Positions 9,027 to 19,655 of a DNA stretch of 64,000 nucleotides are shown one piece after another (within the stretch, counting starts at the first letter, position 1; every line of letters starts with the position of its first letter). The stretch spans positions 1-64,000 of the forward strand of contig NZ_MBEJ01000022.1 in NCBI RefSeq assembly GCF_001953975.1. The letters run 5' to 3'. Source of the DNA: Mycobacterium sp. NS-7484 (GTDB lineage: Bacteria; Actinomycetota; Actinomycetes; Mycobacteriales; Mycobacteriaceae). The position numbers and the translations under genes were made by a program. The notes under the pieces are model-generated. The model was not told the origin of the DNA. It searched no databases and worked only from the letters and a program-made list of their open reading frames with translations.

Positions 9027-9833
9027 TCAGGGCATGCTGGGCATGCCCGGCATGTCGGACATGCAGAGCGTCCAGGAGCCGCCCTCTTTACGCAGGTACA
9101 ACTTGCCCGGTCCGGCGCTGCTCGAGATGTCGACGACGGCCTTGTTGCCGTTGACCGTGATCTTGGTGATCTCGGCCGACCCGGTGGGATCGGTGCTGTG
9201 CGGGATGTCGATCGCGTCCAGCCCACCGAGCTTCTCGAACAGGTCCTGATCGGCCTGGCAGAAATACGGCAGCGCGTCCTTGAGGTCGCTGGTGCTCGTC
9301 ATCACCTCGTCGAGGAAGTCCCGTACCTCTTTCTCGGCGTCGCTCTCGCCCGAACTCGACGAGCCGCCGGACTGTGAGGAACCGCCCGCCGTGGTGCGGC
9401 TTCCGGTTGAATCCGAATCACCGCTCATGGCGAAGATGATGATGCCGCCGACGAGGATCAACGCGACCAGCACCGCGCCGCCGATAAGCAGCCATTTGTT
9501 GTTGCCACCGCTCGGCGGATGGGGGGTGGGGTAGCCGTACGGCTGCTGCGGCGCGCCGTAGGGCTGCTGAGGTGCCCCATAGGGTGAGCCGTAGGGCTGC
9601 TGCGGTTGTTGGGGCGCGCCGTACGGGGAGCCGTAGGGCTGCTGGGGCTGTTGCGGTGCGCCGTACGGGGAGCCGTAGGGCTGCTGCGGTTGCTGAGGAC
9701 CTCCGTAGGAGGCTCCATAGGGTTGCTCGGGACCCCCGGCCGGGTTCGGATAGCCCTGCGGCTGGTACGGCTGCTGCCACGGGCCTGGAGGACCCGACGG
9801 CGGGGTGGGCTGATTGCTCGGTGGATAGGTCAC
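9027..9833 (-). CDS. Proline/glutamine/tyrosine-rich repeat membrane protein with extracytoplasmic domain
   Basis: 268 residues from a GTG with GAGGAG just upstream. Residues 1-105 are low-complexity Pro/Gln/Tyr/Gly with near-identical 14-residue repeats (GAPQQPQQPYGSPY). One transmembrane helix follows at about 113-134 (WLLIGGAVLVALILVGGIIIF), then a Ser/Gly-rich linker and an approximately 110-residue outer domain (about 155-268) with EKEVRDFLDEVMTSTSDLKDAL. That layout is like the DUF4878/lumazine-binding-like extracytoplasmic domains of mycobacterial membrane proteins. It ends MPGMPSMP. Function unknown. It converges on mutM with only 16 bases between. Confidence 0.75.
   Translation of the reverse strand: MTYPPSNQPTPPSGPPGPWQQPYQPQGYPNPAGGPEQPYGASYGGPQQPQQPYGSPYGAPQQPQQPYGSPYGAPQQPQQPYGSPYGAPQQPYGAPQQPYGYPTPHPPSGGNNKWLLIGGAVLVALILVGGIIIFAMSGDSDSTGSRTTAGGSSQSGGSSSSGESDAEKEVRDFLDEVMTSTSDLKDALPYFCQADQDLFEKLGGLDAIDIPHSTDPTGSAEITKITVNGNKAVVDISSSAGPGKLYLRKEGGSWTLCMSDMPGMPSMP
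9535..9735 (-). repeat. In-frame tandem repeats (42-base unit) encoding the PQQPYG region
   Basis: Copies of a 42-base unit (for example starting at 9618 and 9660) with degenerate flanking copies encode the 14-residue repeats. High identity at third positions suggests recent slippage or recombination, so copy number may differ between strains. Confidence 0.75.
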
Positions 9834-9958
9834 GGTGCTCCTCAGCGAAGTCGGTGTGTCGAGTCTATCGTCGCGGCCCGGCTGGGCGGCGGGCCGAACC
9901 CGTGGTATGGACCATCGCCGCTGGAATACGCGGGTATCGCGACGTGTAGAAATACTCC

Positions 9959-10366
9959 GTGACCGAACTTTGGGTTGACCGTACCGGTGTGCGCCGCTAT
10001 GTCGGGCGCAGCTCCCGCGGCGCAGAGGTACTCGTCGGCAGTGAGGACGTCGAGGGGGTGTTCACCCCGGGCGAGTTGCTGAAGATCGCGCTCGCTGCGT
10101 GCAGCGGAATGGCCAGTGATCAGCCGCTGCGCCGCCGCCTCGGTGATGACTACCCGGCCACGATCCGGGTCTCCGGACCGGCCGACCGCGAGCAGGAGCG
10201 GTACCCGCTGCTCGAGGAGAAACTCGAGATCGACGTGTCGGATCTGTCCGAGTCCGAGGTGGCCCGGCTGCTGACCGTGGTCGAGCGGGCCGTCGACCAG
10301 GTCTGCACGGTCGGCCGCACCCTCAAGTCGGGCACCGAGGTCAGGTTCGAGGTCGAAACGCGATGA
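9959..10366 (+). CDS. OsmC family protein
   Basis: 135-residue OsmC/Ohr-type protein, likely acting on organic hydroperoxides through a Cys thiol. Motifs: FTPGELLKIALAACSGMASDQPL (first Cys near 50) and a later VERAVDQVCTVGRTLKSG (second Cys near 118), the two-cysteine pattern of the family. The orthologue sits at the same place in M. tuberculosis (Rv2923c from memory). GTG start; a TAGAAA sequence at 9947-9952 lies 6 bases before it and could be a leaderless -10. Its stop overlaps the acyP start (ATGA). Confidence 0.85.
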   Translation: MTELWVDRTGVRRYVGRSSRGAEVLVGSEDVEGVFTPGELLKIALAACSGMASDQPLRRRLGDDYPATIRVSGPADREQERYPLLEEKLEIDVSDLSESEVARLLTVVERAVDQVCTVGRTLKSGTEVRFEVETR

Positions 10367-10668
10367 CCGGGCCGGAACTCCCCGCTGACCGCGAGGCCGA
10401 GGTGCGGTTGAGCGCCTGGGTGCACGGTCATGTGCAGGGCGTGGGGTTCCGGTGGTGGACCCGGTCGCGGGCGTTGGAGCTCGGCCTGACCGGGTTTGCC
10501 TCGAATCGGCCCGACGGCCGCGTGCATGTCGTGGCCCAGGGGCCTCGGGACAAGTGTCAGCAGTTGCTTGAGCTGCTGGGAAGCGGTCAAACCCCGGGGT
10601 CGGTGGACAACGTCGTCGCAGATTGGACGGAAGCCGACGCCCCGATGGCGGGGTTTCGCGAACGGTAG
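10363..10668 (+). CDS. acyP: Acylphosphatase
   Basis: Small cytosolic hydrolase of carboxyl-phosphate bonds, 101 residues. The signature VHGHVQGVGFRWWTRSRA near 19-36 contains the catalytic Arg, and the catalytic Asn is in GFASNRPDGRVHVVAQG near 46-62. The start ATG overlaps the OsmC stop. smc follows after 26 bases, as in other actinobacteria. Confidence 0.93.
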   Translation: MTGPELPADREAEVRLSAWVHGHVQGVGFRWWTRSRALELGLTGFASNRPDGRVHVVAQGPRDKCQQLLELLGSGQTPGSVDNVVADWTEADAPMAGFRER

Positions 10669-10694
10669 CCGACTCGGCGGTAGGGTAAAACGCC

Positions 10695-13600
10695 GTGCAC
10701 CTCAAGAGTCTGACGTTGAAGGGCTTCAAGTCCTTCGCCTCGCCGACGACTCTGCGTTTCGAACCCGGCATCACCTGTGTCGTCGGTCCGAACGGGTCGG
10801 GCAAGTCGAACGTGGTCGACGCCCTGACCTGGGTGATGGGCGAGCAGGGCGCCAAGACTCTGCGCGGCGGCAAGATGGAAGACGTCATCTTCGCCGGCAC
10901 GTCGTCGCGGGCGCCGCTGGGCCGCGCCGAGGTGACGCTCACCATTGACAACTCCGACAACGCGTTGCCGATCGAGTACTCCGAGGTATCGATCACCCGT
11001 CGCGTATTCCGGGACGGCGCAGGCGAATACGAGATCAACGGCAGCAGCTGCCGACTGATGGACGTCCAGGAACTGCTCAGTGACTCCGGCATCGGGCGTG
11101 AAATGCACGTCATCGTCGGCCAGGGCAAGCTCGCCGAGATCCTGGAGTCGCGTCCCGAGGACCGTCGCGCCTTCATCGAGGAGGCTGCCGGCGTCCTCAA
11201 ACACCGCAAGCGCAAGGAAAAGGCGGTCCGCAAGCTCGACTCGATGGCGGCGAACCTGGCCCGCCTGACCGACCTGACCACCGAGCTGCGTCGCCAGCTC
11301 AAGCCGCTGGGCCGCCAGGCCGAGATGGCGCGGCGTGCCGCGACCATCCAGGCCGATCTGCGAGATGCCCGCCTCCGGCTGGCCGCCGACGACCTGGTCA
11401 GACGCCAGGTCGAGTTCCACAACACCAACCAGGCCGAGACCACGTTGCGCCGCGAGCACGACGAGGCGACGACCAGGCTGGAGACCGCGACTGTCGAATT
11501 GCAGGCGCACGAGGCCGCGGTGGCCGAACTGACCCGCCGGGCCGAGGCCGCCCAGCAGACCTGGTTTCGGGCGTCGGCACTGGCCGAGCGGGTCAGTGCC
11601 ACCATCCGCATCGCGACCGACCGGGCGAAGCTGTTCGATGCCGAGCCGGAGATCTCCAACGGACGCGATCCCGAGGCCTTGGAAGCCGAGGCCGAGGAAG
11701 TCGCCGAACTCGAGATGGAGCTGCTCGGCGAGCTGGAAGAGTCGCGCATCGTTCTGGAGAGCGCGCGCGCCGAACTGGCCGAGCGCGAACAGCTGGCGGC
11801 CGAGGCCGAGCGTGCACATTTGGCGGCGGCCCGCGCCGAGGCCGACCGCCGCGAAGGTCTGGCCCGGCTGGCGGGTCAGGTCGACACGATGCGCACCCGG
11901 GTCGAGTCGATCGACGAGGGTGTCATGCGGTTGTCGGTCAGCATCGAGGAAGCTGCGGCCAAAGCCCAACAGGCCCAAGCGGAATTCGAGACCGTCCAGA
12001 GCCGGGTCGGCGAACTCGATGCCGGTGAAGTCGGTTTGGACGAACAGCATGACCGCTCGGTGGCCGCGTTGAAGCTCGCCGATGAGCGGGTGGCGGAACT
12101 GCAGGCGGCCGAGCGCGCGGCGGAACGACAGGTGGCCTCGCTGCACGCCCGTATCGAGGCACTGTCCGTCAGCCTGGATCGGCGCGACGGCGCCGCCTGG
12201 TTACAGAAGAACCACAGTGGCGCAGGCCTTTTCGGCACCATCGGGGACTACCTGAAGGTCCAACCGGGTCACGAGGTGGCGGTGGCAACGGTTCTCGGGG
12301 CGGCCGCAGATGCGTTGGCGGCCGAGGACTTCGGGGTGGCTGCCGCCGCGGTGGCCGCGCTGAAGGAATCCGACGGCGGCCGGGCGGCCCTGTTGCTGGG
12401 GGACTGGAAGACCAACGGGGCCGCACCGTCAGGTGTGCTTCCCGACGGCGCGCTCTGGGCCAACGACGTGGTCACCGTTCCCGATCGGCTCCGCGGCGCG
12501 ATCACCGCGATGCTTGCCGGGGTGGCCGTGGTGACAGATCTGCGCGCCGGCGTGCAACTGGTGTCGGAGCGACCCGACCTGCGCGCGGTGACCGCCGACG
12601 GCGATCTCATCGGTGCCGGTTGGATCAGCGGTGGCTCCGACCGGAAGCCGTCGACACTGGAGATCAGCTCGGAGATCGACAAGGCCCGCCGCGAACTGGA
12701 TACCGCCGAGCGTCAGACCGGCGAGCTGGCCGCCGCGCTCTCGGGCGCGTTGGCAGAACAGGCTGCCCGGCAGGAGGCCGCCGAAGAGGCGATGGCCGCG
12801 CTCAACGAGTCGGACGCGGCGATCTCGGCGATCTATGAGCAACTGGGGCGGCTGGGGCAGGAATCCCGAGTCGCCGGCGACGAATGGCAGCGGTTGATCC
12901 GCCAGCGTGACGAGCTTGAGGCCGGACGCACCAAGACCGTCGAGGAACTCACCGAACTCGAGTCGCGGCTGCACAATGCCGAACAGCTCCCGACGTTCGA
13001 AGCCGAGCCGGTGGATCGGCAGGCGTCGATGGCCGCCGCGGAGGCGGCCCGTTCGGTCGAGGTGGAGGCCCGCCTGGCGGTGCGTACCGCTGAGGAGCGG
13101 GCCAATGCGGTTCGCGGACGCGCGGATTCGCTCCGCCGCGCCGCCGCGGCCGAGCGTGAGGCCCGGGTACGCGCCCAACGCGCCCGCGAAGCCCGTGAAC
13201 ATGCGGCGCGGGTGGCCGCTGCCGTGTCCGAGTCAGGTCGTGTCGTGGCGCAACGGCTCAGCGCCGTGGTGGCGGTGGCCTCACAGATGCGTGACGAGTT
13301 GGCCACCGAGCGCCAATTGCGGGGGACCGCGTTGTCTCAGGCACGCGACGAAGTCTCCGAGCTCAACGCGCGGATCACCGCACTGACCGATGCGCTGCAC
13401 CGCGACGAGATGGCCAAAGCGCAAGCGGCGCTTCGGATCGAACAACTCGAAGCGCAGGTGCTGGAGCAGTTCGGCATGCCCGCCGCCGACCTCATCGCCG
13501 AATACGGGCCGCAGGTGGCGCTGCCACCCAGTGAGTTGGAGATGGCCGAATACGAGCAGGCCCGTGAGCGGGGCGAGCAGGTGACCGCGCCGGCACCGAT

Positions 13601-14282
13601 GCCGTTCGACCGGCCGACGCAGGAGCGTCGGGCCAAGAAGGCCGAACGCGAGCTCTCGGAATTGGGCCGGGTGAATCCGCTTGCGCTGGAGGAGTTCGCG
13701 GCGCTGGAAGAACGCTACAACTTCCTCTCGACGCAACTGGAGGACGTGAAGGCGGCCCGTAGCGATCTGCTCGACGTCATCGCCGACGTGGACGCCCGCA
13801 TCCTGCAGGTGTTCACCGAGGCGTACGTCGACGTCGAGCGCGAGTTCGAGCAGGTGTTCTCCACGCTGTTCCCGGGTGGGGAGGGCCGGTTGTTGCTCAC
13901 CAACCCGGCGGACATGCTGACCACCGGCATCGAGGTCGAGGCGCGACCGCCGGGCAAGAAGATCAAGCGCCTGTCGCTGTTGTCCGGCGGCGAGAAGTCG
14001 TTGACCGCGGTGGCGATGTTGGTGGCGATCTTCCGGGCCCGGCCGTCCCCGTTCTATGTCATGGACGAGGTGGAGGCCGCACTCGACGATGTCAACCTGC
14101 GGCGGCTGATCAGCCTGTTCGAGCAGCTGCGGGAAAAGTCGCAGCTGATTGTGATCACCCATCAGAAGCCGACGATGGAGGTCGCCGACGCGCTCTACGG
14201 CGTGACCATGCGCGGTGACGGTATCACCACCGTGATCTCCCAGCGGATGCGCGGACAGGAACTGGCGGTCAACTCGAGCTGA
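10695..14282 (+). CDS. smc: Chromosome segregation protein SMC
   Basis: Condensin ATPase that, with ScpA and ScpB (not in this window), extrudes DNA loops and organises the origin region. 1195 residues. Walker [10 protein letters not shown] at 32-40; long Glu/Ala/Arg coiled coils about 165-500 and 650-1015; hinge about 505-640 ([12 protein letters not shown] to GAGWISGG); C-terminal ABC signature [16 protein letters not shown] and Walker [17 protein letters not shown] start. TAGGGT at 10681-10686, 8 bases before it, could act as -10 or as weak ribosome-binding sequence. Its 3' end overlaps the convergent PE-PPE-type gene by 14 bases. Confidence 0.97.
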   Translation: MHLKSLTLKGFKSFASPTTLRFEPGITCVVGPNGSGKSNVVDALTWVMGEQGAKTLRGGKMEDVIFAGTSSRAPLGRAEVTLTIDNSDNALPIEYSEVSITRRVFRDGAGEYEINGSSCRLMDVQELLSDSGIGREMHVIVGQGKLAEILESRPEDRRAFIEEAAGVLKHRKRKEKAVRKLDSMAANLARLTDLTTELRRQLKPLGRQAEMARRAATIQADLRDARLRLAADDLVRRQVEFHNTNQAETTLRREHDEATTRLETATVELQAHEAAVAELTRRAEAAQQTWFRASALAERVSATIRIATDRAKLFDAEPEISNGRDPEALEAEAEEVAELEMELLGELEESRIVLESARAELAEREQLAAEAERAHLAAARAEADRREGLARLAGQVDTMRTRVESIDEGVMRLSVSIEEAAAKAQQAQAEFETVQSRVGELDAGEVGLDEQHDRSVAALKLADERVAELQAAERAAERQVASLHARIEALSVSLDRRDGAAWLQKNHSGAGLFGTIGDYLKVQPGHEVAVATVLGAAADALAAEDFGVAAAAVAALKESDGGRAALLLGDWKTNGAAPSGVLPDGALWANDVVTVPDRLRGAITAMLAGVAVVTDLRAGVQLVSERPDLRAVTADGDLIGAGWISGGSDRKPSTLEISSEIDKARRELDTAERQTGELAAALSGALAEQAARQEAAEEAMAALNESDAAISAIYEQLGRLGQESRVAGDEWQRLIRQRDELEAGRTKTVEELTELESRLHNAEQLPTFEAEPVDRQASMAAAEAARSVEVEARLAVRTAEERANAVRGRADSLRRAAAAEREARVRAQRAREAREHAARVAAAVSESGRVVAQRLSAVVAVASQMRDELATERQLRGTALSQARDEVSELNARITALTDALHRDEMAKAQAALRIEQLEAQVLEQFGMPAADLIAEYGPQVALPPSELEMAEYEQARERGEQVTAPAPMPFDRPTQERRAKKAERELSELGRVNPLALEEFAALEERYNFLSTQLEDVKAARSDLLDVIADVDARILQVFTEAYVDVEREFEQVFSTLFPGGEGRLLLTNPADMLTTGIEVEARPPGKKIKRLSLLSGGEKSLTAVAMLVAIFRARPSPFYVMDEVEAALDDVNLRRLISLFEQLREKSQLIVITHQKPTMEVADALYGVTMRGDGITTVISQRMRGQELAVNSS

Positions 14283-15846
14283 CGCCGGCCGATGCCCGGT
14301 CACGTGACCCGTCGGACTTCCCGACGCGATGCGGATGACGCGGTTTGCTTTGTGGTTCTGGGTCTTTCGTGTCTTCGGCGCTCGTCCCGGCTGCGTCCTT
14401 GTCATGGTCGACGCGGTGGACTCGACGGTCGGGACGATCGGGGCGTGCCTGGGGCGAGGTGGCCTCGGCCTCGGCGATATCGGACGTCTTCTTGTGGATG
14501 AGGGACTGCCGCAGAGGCTTTCGGGTGCGTTCCGATGTCGCCTTCGTATCCGAGCCGCTCGGCTCAGACTCCTGCTCTGGCACCGGTCCGGTTTGCGGCG
14601 CGCGACCGGCGTCGGTGGCGGGGTCGGCGTCGGCGTCGGTCTCGGTGTCCTCGGGAGCGAAGCGGTGGCCGTCGGTCGTCGACCGAAGCCCTGACAGGTG
14701 CGGGCCGACCCGGCGTGGCAGCGTGTCAGGGTCCGTCACGCCGCCGGTTGCGGTCGTACGGGGAGCTGACTTACCCAGCGGCGCCGGGCTTTCCGGACCG
14801 ACGCCGTCGCGGTCGACATCGATACCGAGATCGGCGAGCGCGTCGCGGATGCCGTCGTTGGCTGCGGCGGTCAGATCCGACGCCAGTTTGTCCCAGTCGA
14901 TGTCGGGGAACAGCCCGGCTCGGGTCGGTACGCCCATGTGCTCGGGTGTGCGGTCATAGGCGAGGTCGATCAGAACGCGCAGGGTCGGCTCGATCAGGTC
15001 CAGTGCCGGGTCGAGAATCCGGATGTCGCGCAAGGGCTGCAGTAGCGGCAGATGTTCGGTGTGCACCAGGTAGTAGGTGGTGTTGCCGGAGGTGTAGGAC
15101 TGGTAGGTGCTGGGATCGTCGAGGTGCACTACCGATGAGCCGTAATTGGGGTGCAGGTAGACATACCCCATCAGGGCGTTGAGATCGGCCAGCAGATTGA
15201 GCGGGTACTTCGGAAAGTCGGCGATCAGATCGTATTCACGGGCCACGTCGATCGTCGCGTACTCGTCATCGGGTGTGGCGCCGTCGAAGCTGATGCCCAG
15301 AATCGGGATATAGAGCCCCTCGAAGCGGGCCAGGATTCCGCCGTTGGGCCGGTTGGGATTGGCGATCAACACGAATGACAGTTCGTCGGCGGCCGGGACG
15401 GTGGCGCCTTGCGCCCGCAGTTCGGCGAGGTTCCGCTTCTCCCGGGTGGCAATGTTGGCACTCTGCGAGTAGCCGACGACGATCTTCTCGCCCGATGTCG
15501 CCAGAACCGCGTTGTTGAGGCTGAGCACGCCGCGCGCGACGGAGGTGTCGAAGGTGGCATCAGTCAGGCCGGTGGCCGGCCAGAACTGCTCAGGTGTGGA
15601 AACCCAGGCCAAATCGTCCTCATCCAGATGGCGGTCCGACAGATAGGTGTTGTTCACCTGATCCACGTAGCTTCCGGCGCCCCACTGATGTGGAGCACCC
15701 AACGCCTTCATCCCGGTTCCACCCATGATGAGCGCGGTGGCGGTCAACTGGACCAGCGTGGTCATGCTCGCGATCACCGCGAGCCCGACCGTGCCGATCA
15801 GCGCGACGATCGCCAGCGACACCCCTCGAAGCACACGCGTGGGCAT
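14269..15846 (-). CDS. PE-PPE domain (PF08237-type) serine hydrolase, exported
   Basis: 525 residues from the ATG at 15846, which has GGGAG 8 bases upstream; an in-frame GTG at 15891 lacks a site. N-terminal hydrophobic export segment ([20 protein letters not shown]). The hydrolase domain about 40-330 has nucleophile elbow GYSQS (Ser127) and the [13 protein letters not shown] signature seen in mycobacterial PE-PPE-domain cutinase-like esterases. The C-terminal approximately 180 residues are disordered, rich in Asp/Pro/Arg/Thr. Such domains hydrolyse or trans-esterify lipids of the cell envelope. No PE or PPE N-terminus is present. It is convergent with, and overlaps, the smc 3' end. Confidence 0.82.
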   Translation of the reverse strand: MPTRVLRGVSLAIVALIGTVGLAVIASMTTLVQLTATALIMGGTGMKALGAPHQWGAGSYVDQVNNTYLSDRHLDEDDLAWVSTPEQFWPATGLTDATFDTSVARGVLSLNNAVLATSGEKIVVGYSQSANIATREKRNLAELRAQGATVPAADELSFVLIANPNRPNGGILARFEGLYIPILGISFDGATPDDEYATIDVAREYDLIADFPKYPLNLLADLNALMGYVYLHPNYGSSVVHLDDPSTYQSYTSGNTTYYLVHTEHLPLLQPLRDIRILDPALDLIEPTLRVLIDLAYDRTPEHMGVPTRAGLFPDIDWDKLASDLTAAANDGIRDALADLGIDVDRDGVGPESPAPLGKSAPRTTATGGVTDPDTLPRRVGPHLSGLRSTTDGHRFAPEDTETDADADPATDAGRAPQTGPVPEQESEPSGSDTKATSERTRKPLRQSLIHKKTSDIAEAEATSPQARPDRPDRRVHRVDHDKDAAGTSAEDTKDPEPQSKPRHPHRVGKSDGSRDRASAGVSSS

Positions 15847-15996
15847 CTTTGTTCTCCCGTTCGCAAATATTCCGAGGGAAAGACCGCGCACCGGCTACGG
15901 CTGTGGTCATTCCCGATCCAGGTGCATCGTGAACCACATGGTGCGCGGTTTTCAGCAAATCCGAAAAGAAACTGAAACCGATCTTGAAACCGTAAT

Positions 15997-16008
15997 GAAA
16001 TGCATTTC
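15997..16008. promoter_or_regulatory. Perfect 12-base palindrome GAAATGCATTTC
   Basis: Self-complementary over all 12 bases, in the AT-rich pocket about 150 bases upstream of the hydrolase start. Candidate operator; regulator unknown. Confidence 0.35.
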
Positions 16009-16107
16009 TTGTAGGTCATGACGCAAACACAGCTAAGCGGCTGGGCACGCCGACGGCGGGCGTGAACGTGTGGGTGCAAAACGGATACTGACCGAAACGT
16101 ACTCTCT

Positions 16108-16123
16108 GGTACGTATACGTACC
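16108..16123. promoter_or_regulatory. Perfect 16-base palindrome GGTACGTATACGTACC
   Basis: Fully self-complementary, with the TACGTATACGTA core typical of TetR-type operators, 126 bases upstream of ftsY and about 260 upstream of the divergent hydrolase gene. No TetR gene is adjacent, so the binding protein is unknown. Confidence 0.45.
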
Positions 16124-16236
16124 GGCATTTTTGGCAAATTGGGCGTGACGATCTGGCCGCGAGGCGCGGAGCGCAGTAGGTTCTGTTCGCCCACGGCCGC
16201 CAAACGGGGCCGGTCGGCGCCGGTCATTCGCCCTGA

Positions 16237-16242
16237 GACAAT
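16237..16242 (+). promoter_or_regulatory. Possible -10 (GACAAT) for leaderless ftsY
   Basis: Hexamer 6 bases upstream of the GTG at 16249, keeping the A at -11 and T at -7. No clear Shine-Dalgarno precedes the start. Confidence 0.35.
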
Positions 16243-16248
16243 GGCGAG

Positions 16249-17664
16249 GTGACAGATGGTGCGTTGTTGGGTCTCTGGATCGCCATTGCGGTCGTCGCTG
16301 TTCTCGTCGTCATCGCGCTGACCGTCGGATTGGTGCGGTACCGCCGGCGACGGATCAGCCTGTCGAAAGAGGACGCGGCGAAACCGATCGACCGCTCCGG
16401 GGGATACACGGCCTCGTCCGGGATCACCTTCAGCCAATCGGCCGCGCCGACCGCTGAACGGATCGATACCAGCGGGTTGCCGGCCGTCGGTGACGACGCC
16501 ACGATTCCGCGGGACGCGCCCCGGCGCACGATCTCCGACGTACAACTGCCCGAGCCGCCGGTCGAGACCGCTCTATCCCAGGCGCCTGCTGCTCCCCAGG
16601 AGCCCGCCGCACCCGAAGCGCCGGAAGCGCCGGCCGTACCGCAAGCACCCGAAAAGCCCGAAGCGGAAGCCGAGGCACCGGAAGAACCCGCCGCACCCTC
16701 GACCGAGGTGACCGATGTCGTCGCCGCCGAGGTCGAGGCCATCGCCCCGGCCGAAGGCCGAATGGACCGGCTGCGCGGGCGCCTCGCCAAGTCGCAGAAT
16801 GCCTTGGGCCGCAGCATGCTCGGGCTGCTCGGCGGCGGCGACCTCGACGAGGATTCATGGGAAGAGGTCGAGGACACCCTGTTGATCGCCGACCTGGGGC
16901 CTGTGGTCACCGAATCCGTGGTGGCGGCATTGCGCGAGCGGATGGCCAGCAAGGGTGTCCGCAGTGAGGCCGAAGCCCGTGCAGTGTTGCGCGAAGTGCT
17001 GATGTCGGAGTTGCGCCCCGAGCTCGACCGCTCGATCAAGGCGCTTCCGCATGCCGACAAGCCGTCGGTGCTGCTGGTCGTGGGTGTCAACGGCACCGGC
17101 AAGACCACCACCGTCGGCAAGCTGGCCCGGGTGCTGGTTGCCGACGGCAGACGTGTCGTGCTGGGCGCGGCGGACACCTTCCGCGCTGCGGCTGCCGACC
17201 AGTTGCAGACGTGGGCTGCGCGCGTCGGCGCCGAGGTGGTACGAGGCGCCGAAGGTGCCGATCCGGCCTCGGTGGCGTTCGACGCCGTCGACGAGGGCAT
17301 CAAGGCCGGCGCCGACGTGGTCGTCGTCGACACTGCTGGTCGCCTGCACACGAAGACCGGCCTGATGGATGAGCTGGGCAAGGTCAAGCGGGTGGTGGAG
17401 AAGCGTGCCGCCGTCGATGAGGTGCTGCTGGTGCTGGATGCCACGATCGGCCAGAACAGCCTGCCCCAGGCCAAGGTGTTCGCCGAAGTCGTCGACATCA
17501 CCGGGGTGGTGTTGACCAAACTCGACGGCACTGCCAAAGGCGGCATCGTGTTCCGGGTTCAGCAGGAACTCGGGGTGCCGGTCAAGCTCGTGGGGCTCGG
17601 AGAAGGCCAGGACGATCTGGCGCCCTTCGAGCCGGCGGCCTTCGTCGACGCCCTGCTGGGCTGA
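16249..17664 (+). CDS. ftsY: Signal recognition particle receptor FtsY
   Basis: SRP receptor GTPase delivering ribosomes to SecYEG, 471 residues. It has an N-terminal transmembrane helix about 5-27 followed by an RYRRRR stop-transfer, as in actinobacterial FtsY, then a Pro/Glu/Ala-rich acidic A region about 45-165, then the NG domain. G1 GVNGTGKTTTVGKLARVL near 281-298, DTFRAAAADQLQ, G3 DTAGRLHTKTGLMDEL, and G4 TKLDGTAKGG near 424-433. The partner Ffh is encoded at 22231, with the nitrogen operon between them. Confidence 0.96.
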   Translation: MTDGALLGLWIAIAVVAVLVVIALTVGLVRYRRRRISLSKEDAAKPIDRSGGYTASSGITFSQSAAPTAERIDTSGLPAVGDDATIPRDAPRRTISDVQLPEPPVETALSQAPAAPQEPAAPEAPEAPAVPQAPEKPEAEAEAPEEPAAPSTEVTDVVAAEVEAIAPAEGRMDRLRGRLAKSQNALGRSMLGLLGGGDLDEDSWEEVEDTLLIADLGPVVTESVVAALRERMASKGVRSEAEARAVLREVLMSELRPELDRSIKALPHADKPSVLLVVGVNGTGKTTTVGKLARVLVADGRRVVLGAADTFRAAAADQLQTWAARVGAEVVRGAEGADPASVAFDAVDEGIKAGADVVVVDTAGRLHTKTGLMDELGKVKRVVEKRAAVDEVLLVLDATIGQNSLPQAKVFAEVVDITGVVLTKLDGTAKGGIVFRVQQELGVPVKLVGLGEGQDDLAPFEPAAFVDALLG

Positions 17665-17711
17665 GCGGGTCTCTGAGTTCCCGGCGCGCCGGTACGCGGC
17701 GTGAGTTTCGG

Positions 17712-17759
17712 GAAACATGAAGGTAACGGGGATCCGGATTGCGTTCACTTCGACGAAAC
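17712..17759 (+). promoter_or_regulatory. Two GlnR-like boxes upstream of amt
   Basis: GAAAC-N6-GTAAC at 17712-17727 and TTCAC-N6-GAAAC at 17744-17759. Each has the AC-N9-AC core of actinobacterial GlnR sites, and they begin 32 bases apart, about three helical turns. In mycobacteria GlnR activates amt-glnB-glnD under nitrogen limitation, so the site type and position agree. Not tested. Confidence 0.6.
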
Positions 17760-17845
17760 GCATCCGCATCACCGATGAAACGGCACACAACGAATCTCAT
17801 CGGGAGCCGATCTTTCGGCGCACTTCCCAAGGAGGTTCACACAAA

Positions 17846-19568
<1,723 letters not shown>

Positions 19569-19655
19569 CCGCAGTCGGTCGAACAGCTGGTCGACCGAGT
19601 CTCCCGGCCGAACCGTGTGAGCGTTGGTGGGTCGTCGGCCGGGGGAGGAGTCCAA

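Larger units (their letters stand above)
15847..16248. other. 402-base divergent intergenic region with two perfect palindromes
   Basis: Between the hydrolase gene (minus) and ftsY (plus). No coding frame looks real. It has an AT-rich pocket at about 15950-16020 with three GAAAC words, a 12-base palindrome at 15997-16008 and a 16-base palindrome at 16108-16123. These are probably promoter and operator sequences. Confidence 0.6.

Noticed and set aside
9535..9735. CRISPR-like repeats
   Set aside because: The 42-base repeats have no spacers, are in frame and encode a low-complexity protein arm.
10587..12146. 519-codon open frame antisense to smc (and a 635-codon one at 9842-11749)
   Set aside because: Composition of a codon-phase shadow; smc coiled coil on the other strand explains the sequence.
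15968..15990. Three GAAAC words as a GlnR site upstream of the PE-PPE-type hydrolase gene
   Set aside because: The spacing between AC dinucleotides is not the 9 bases required, unlike the boxes before amt.
17717..17845. N-terminal extension of Amt
   Set aside because: The upstream frame encodes a charged sequence unlike the family and contains the GlnR-like boxes and a strong ribosome-binding site for GTG 17846.
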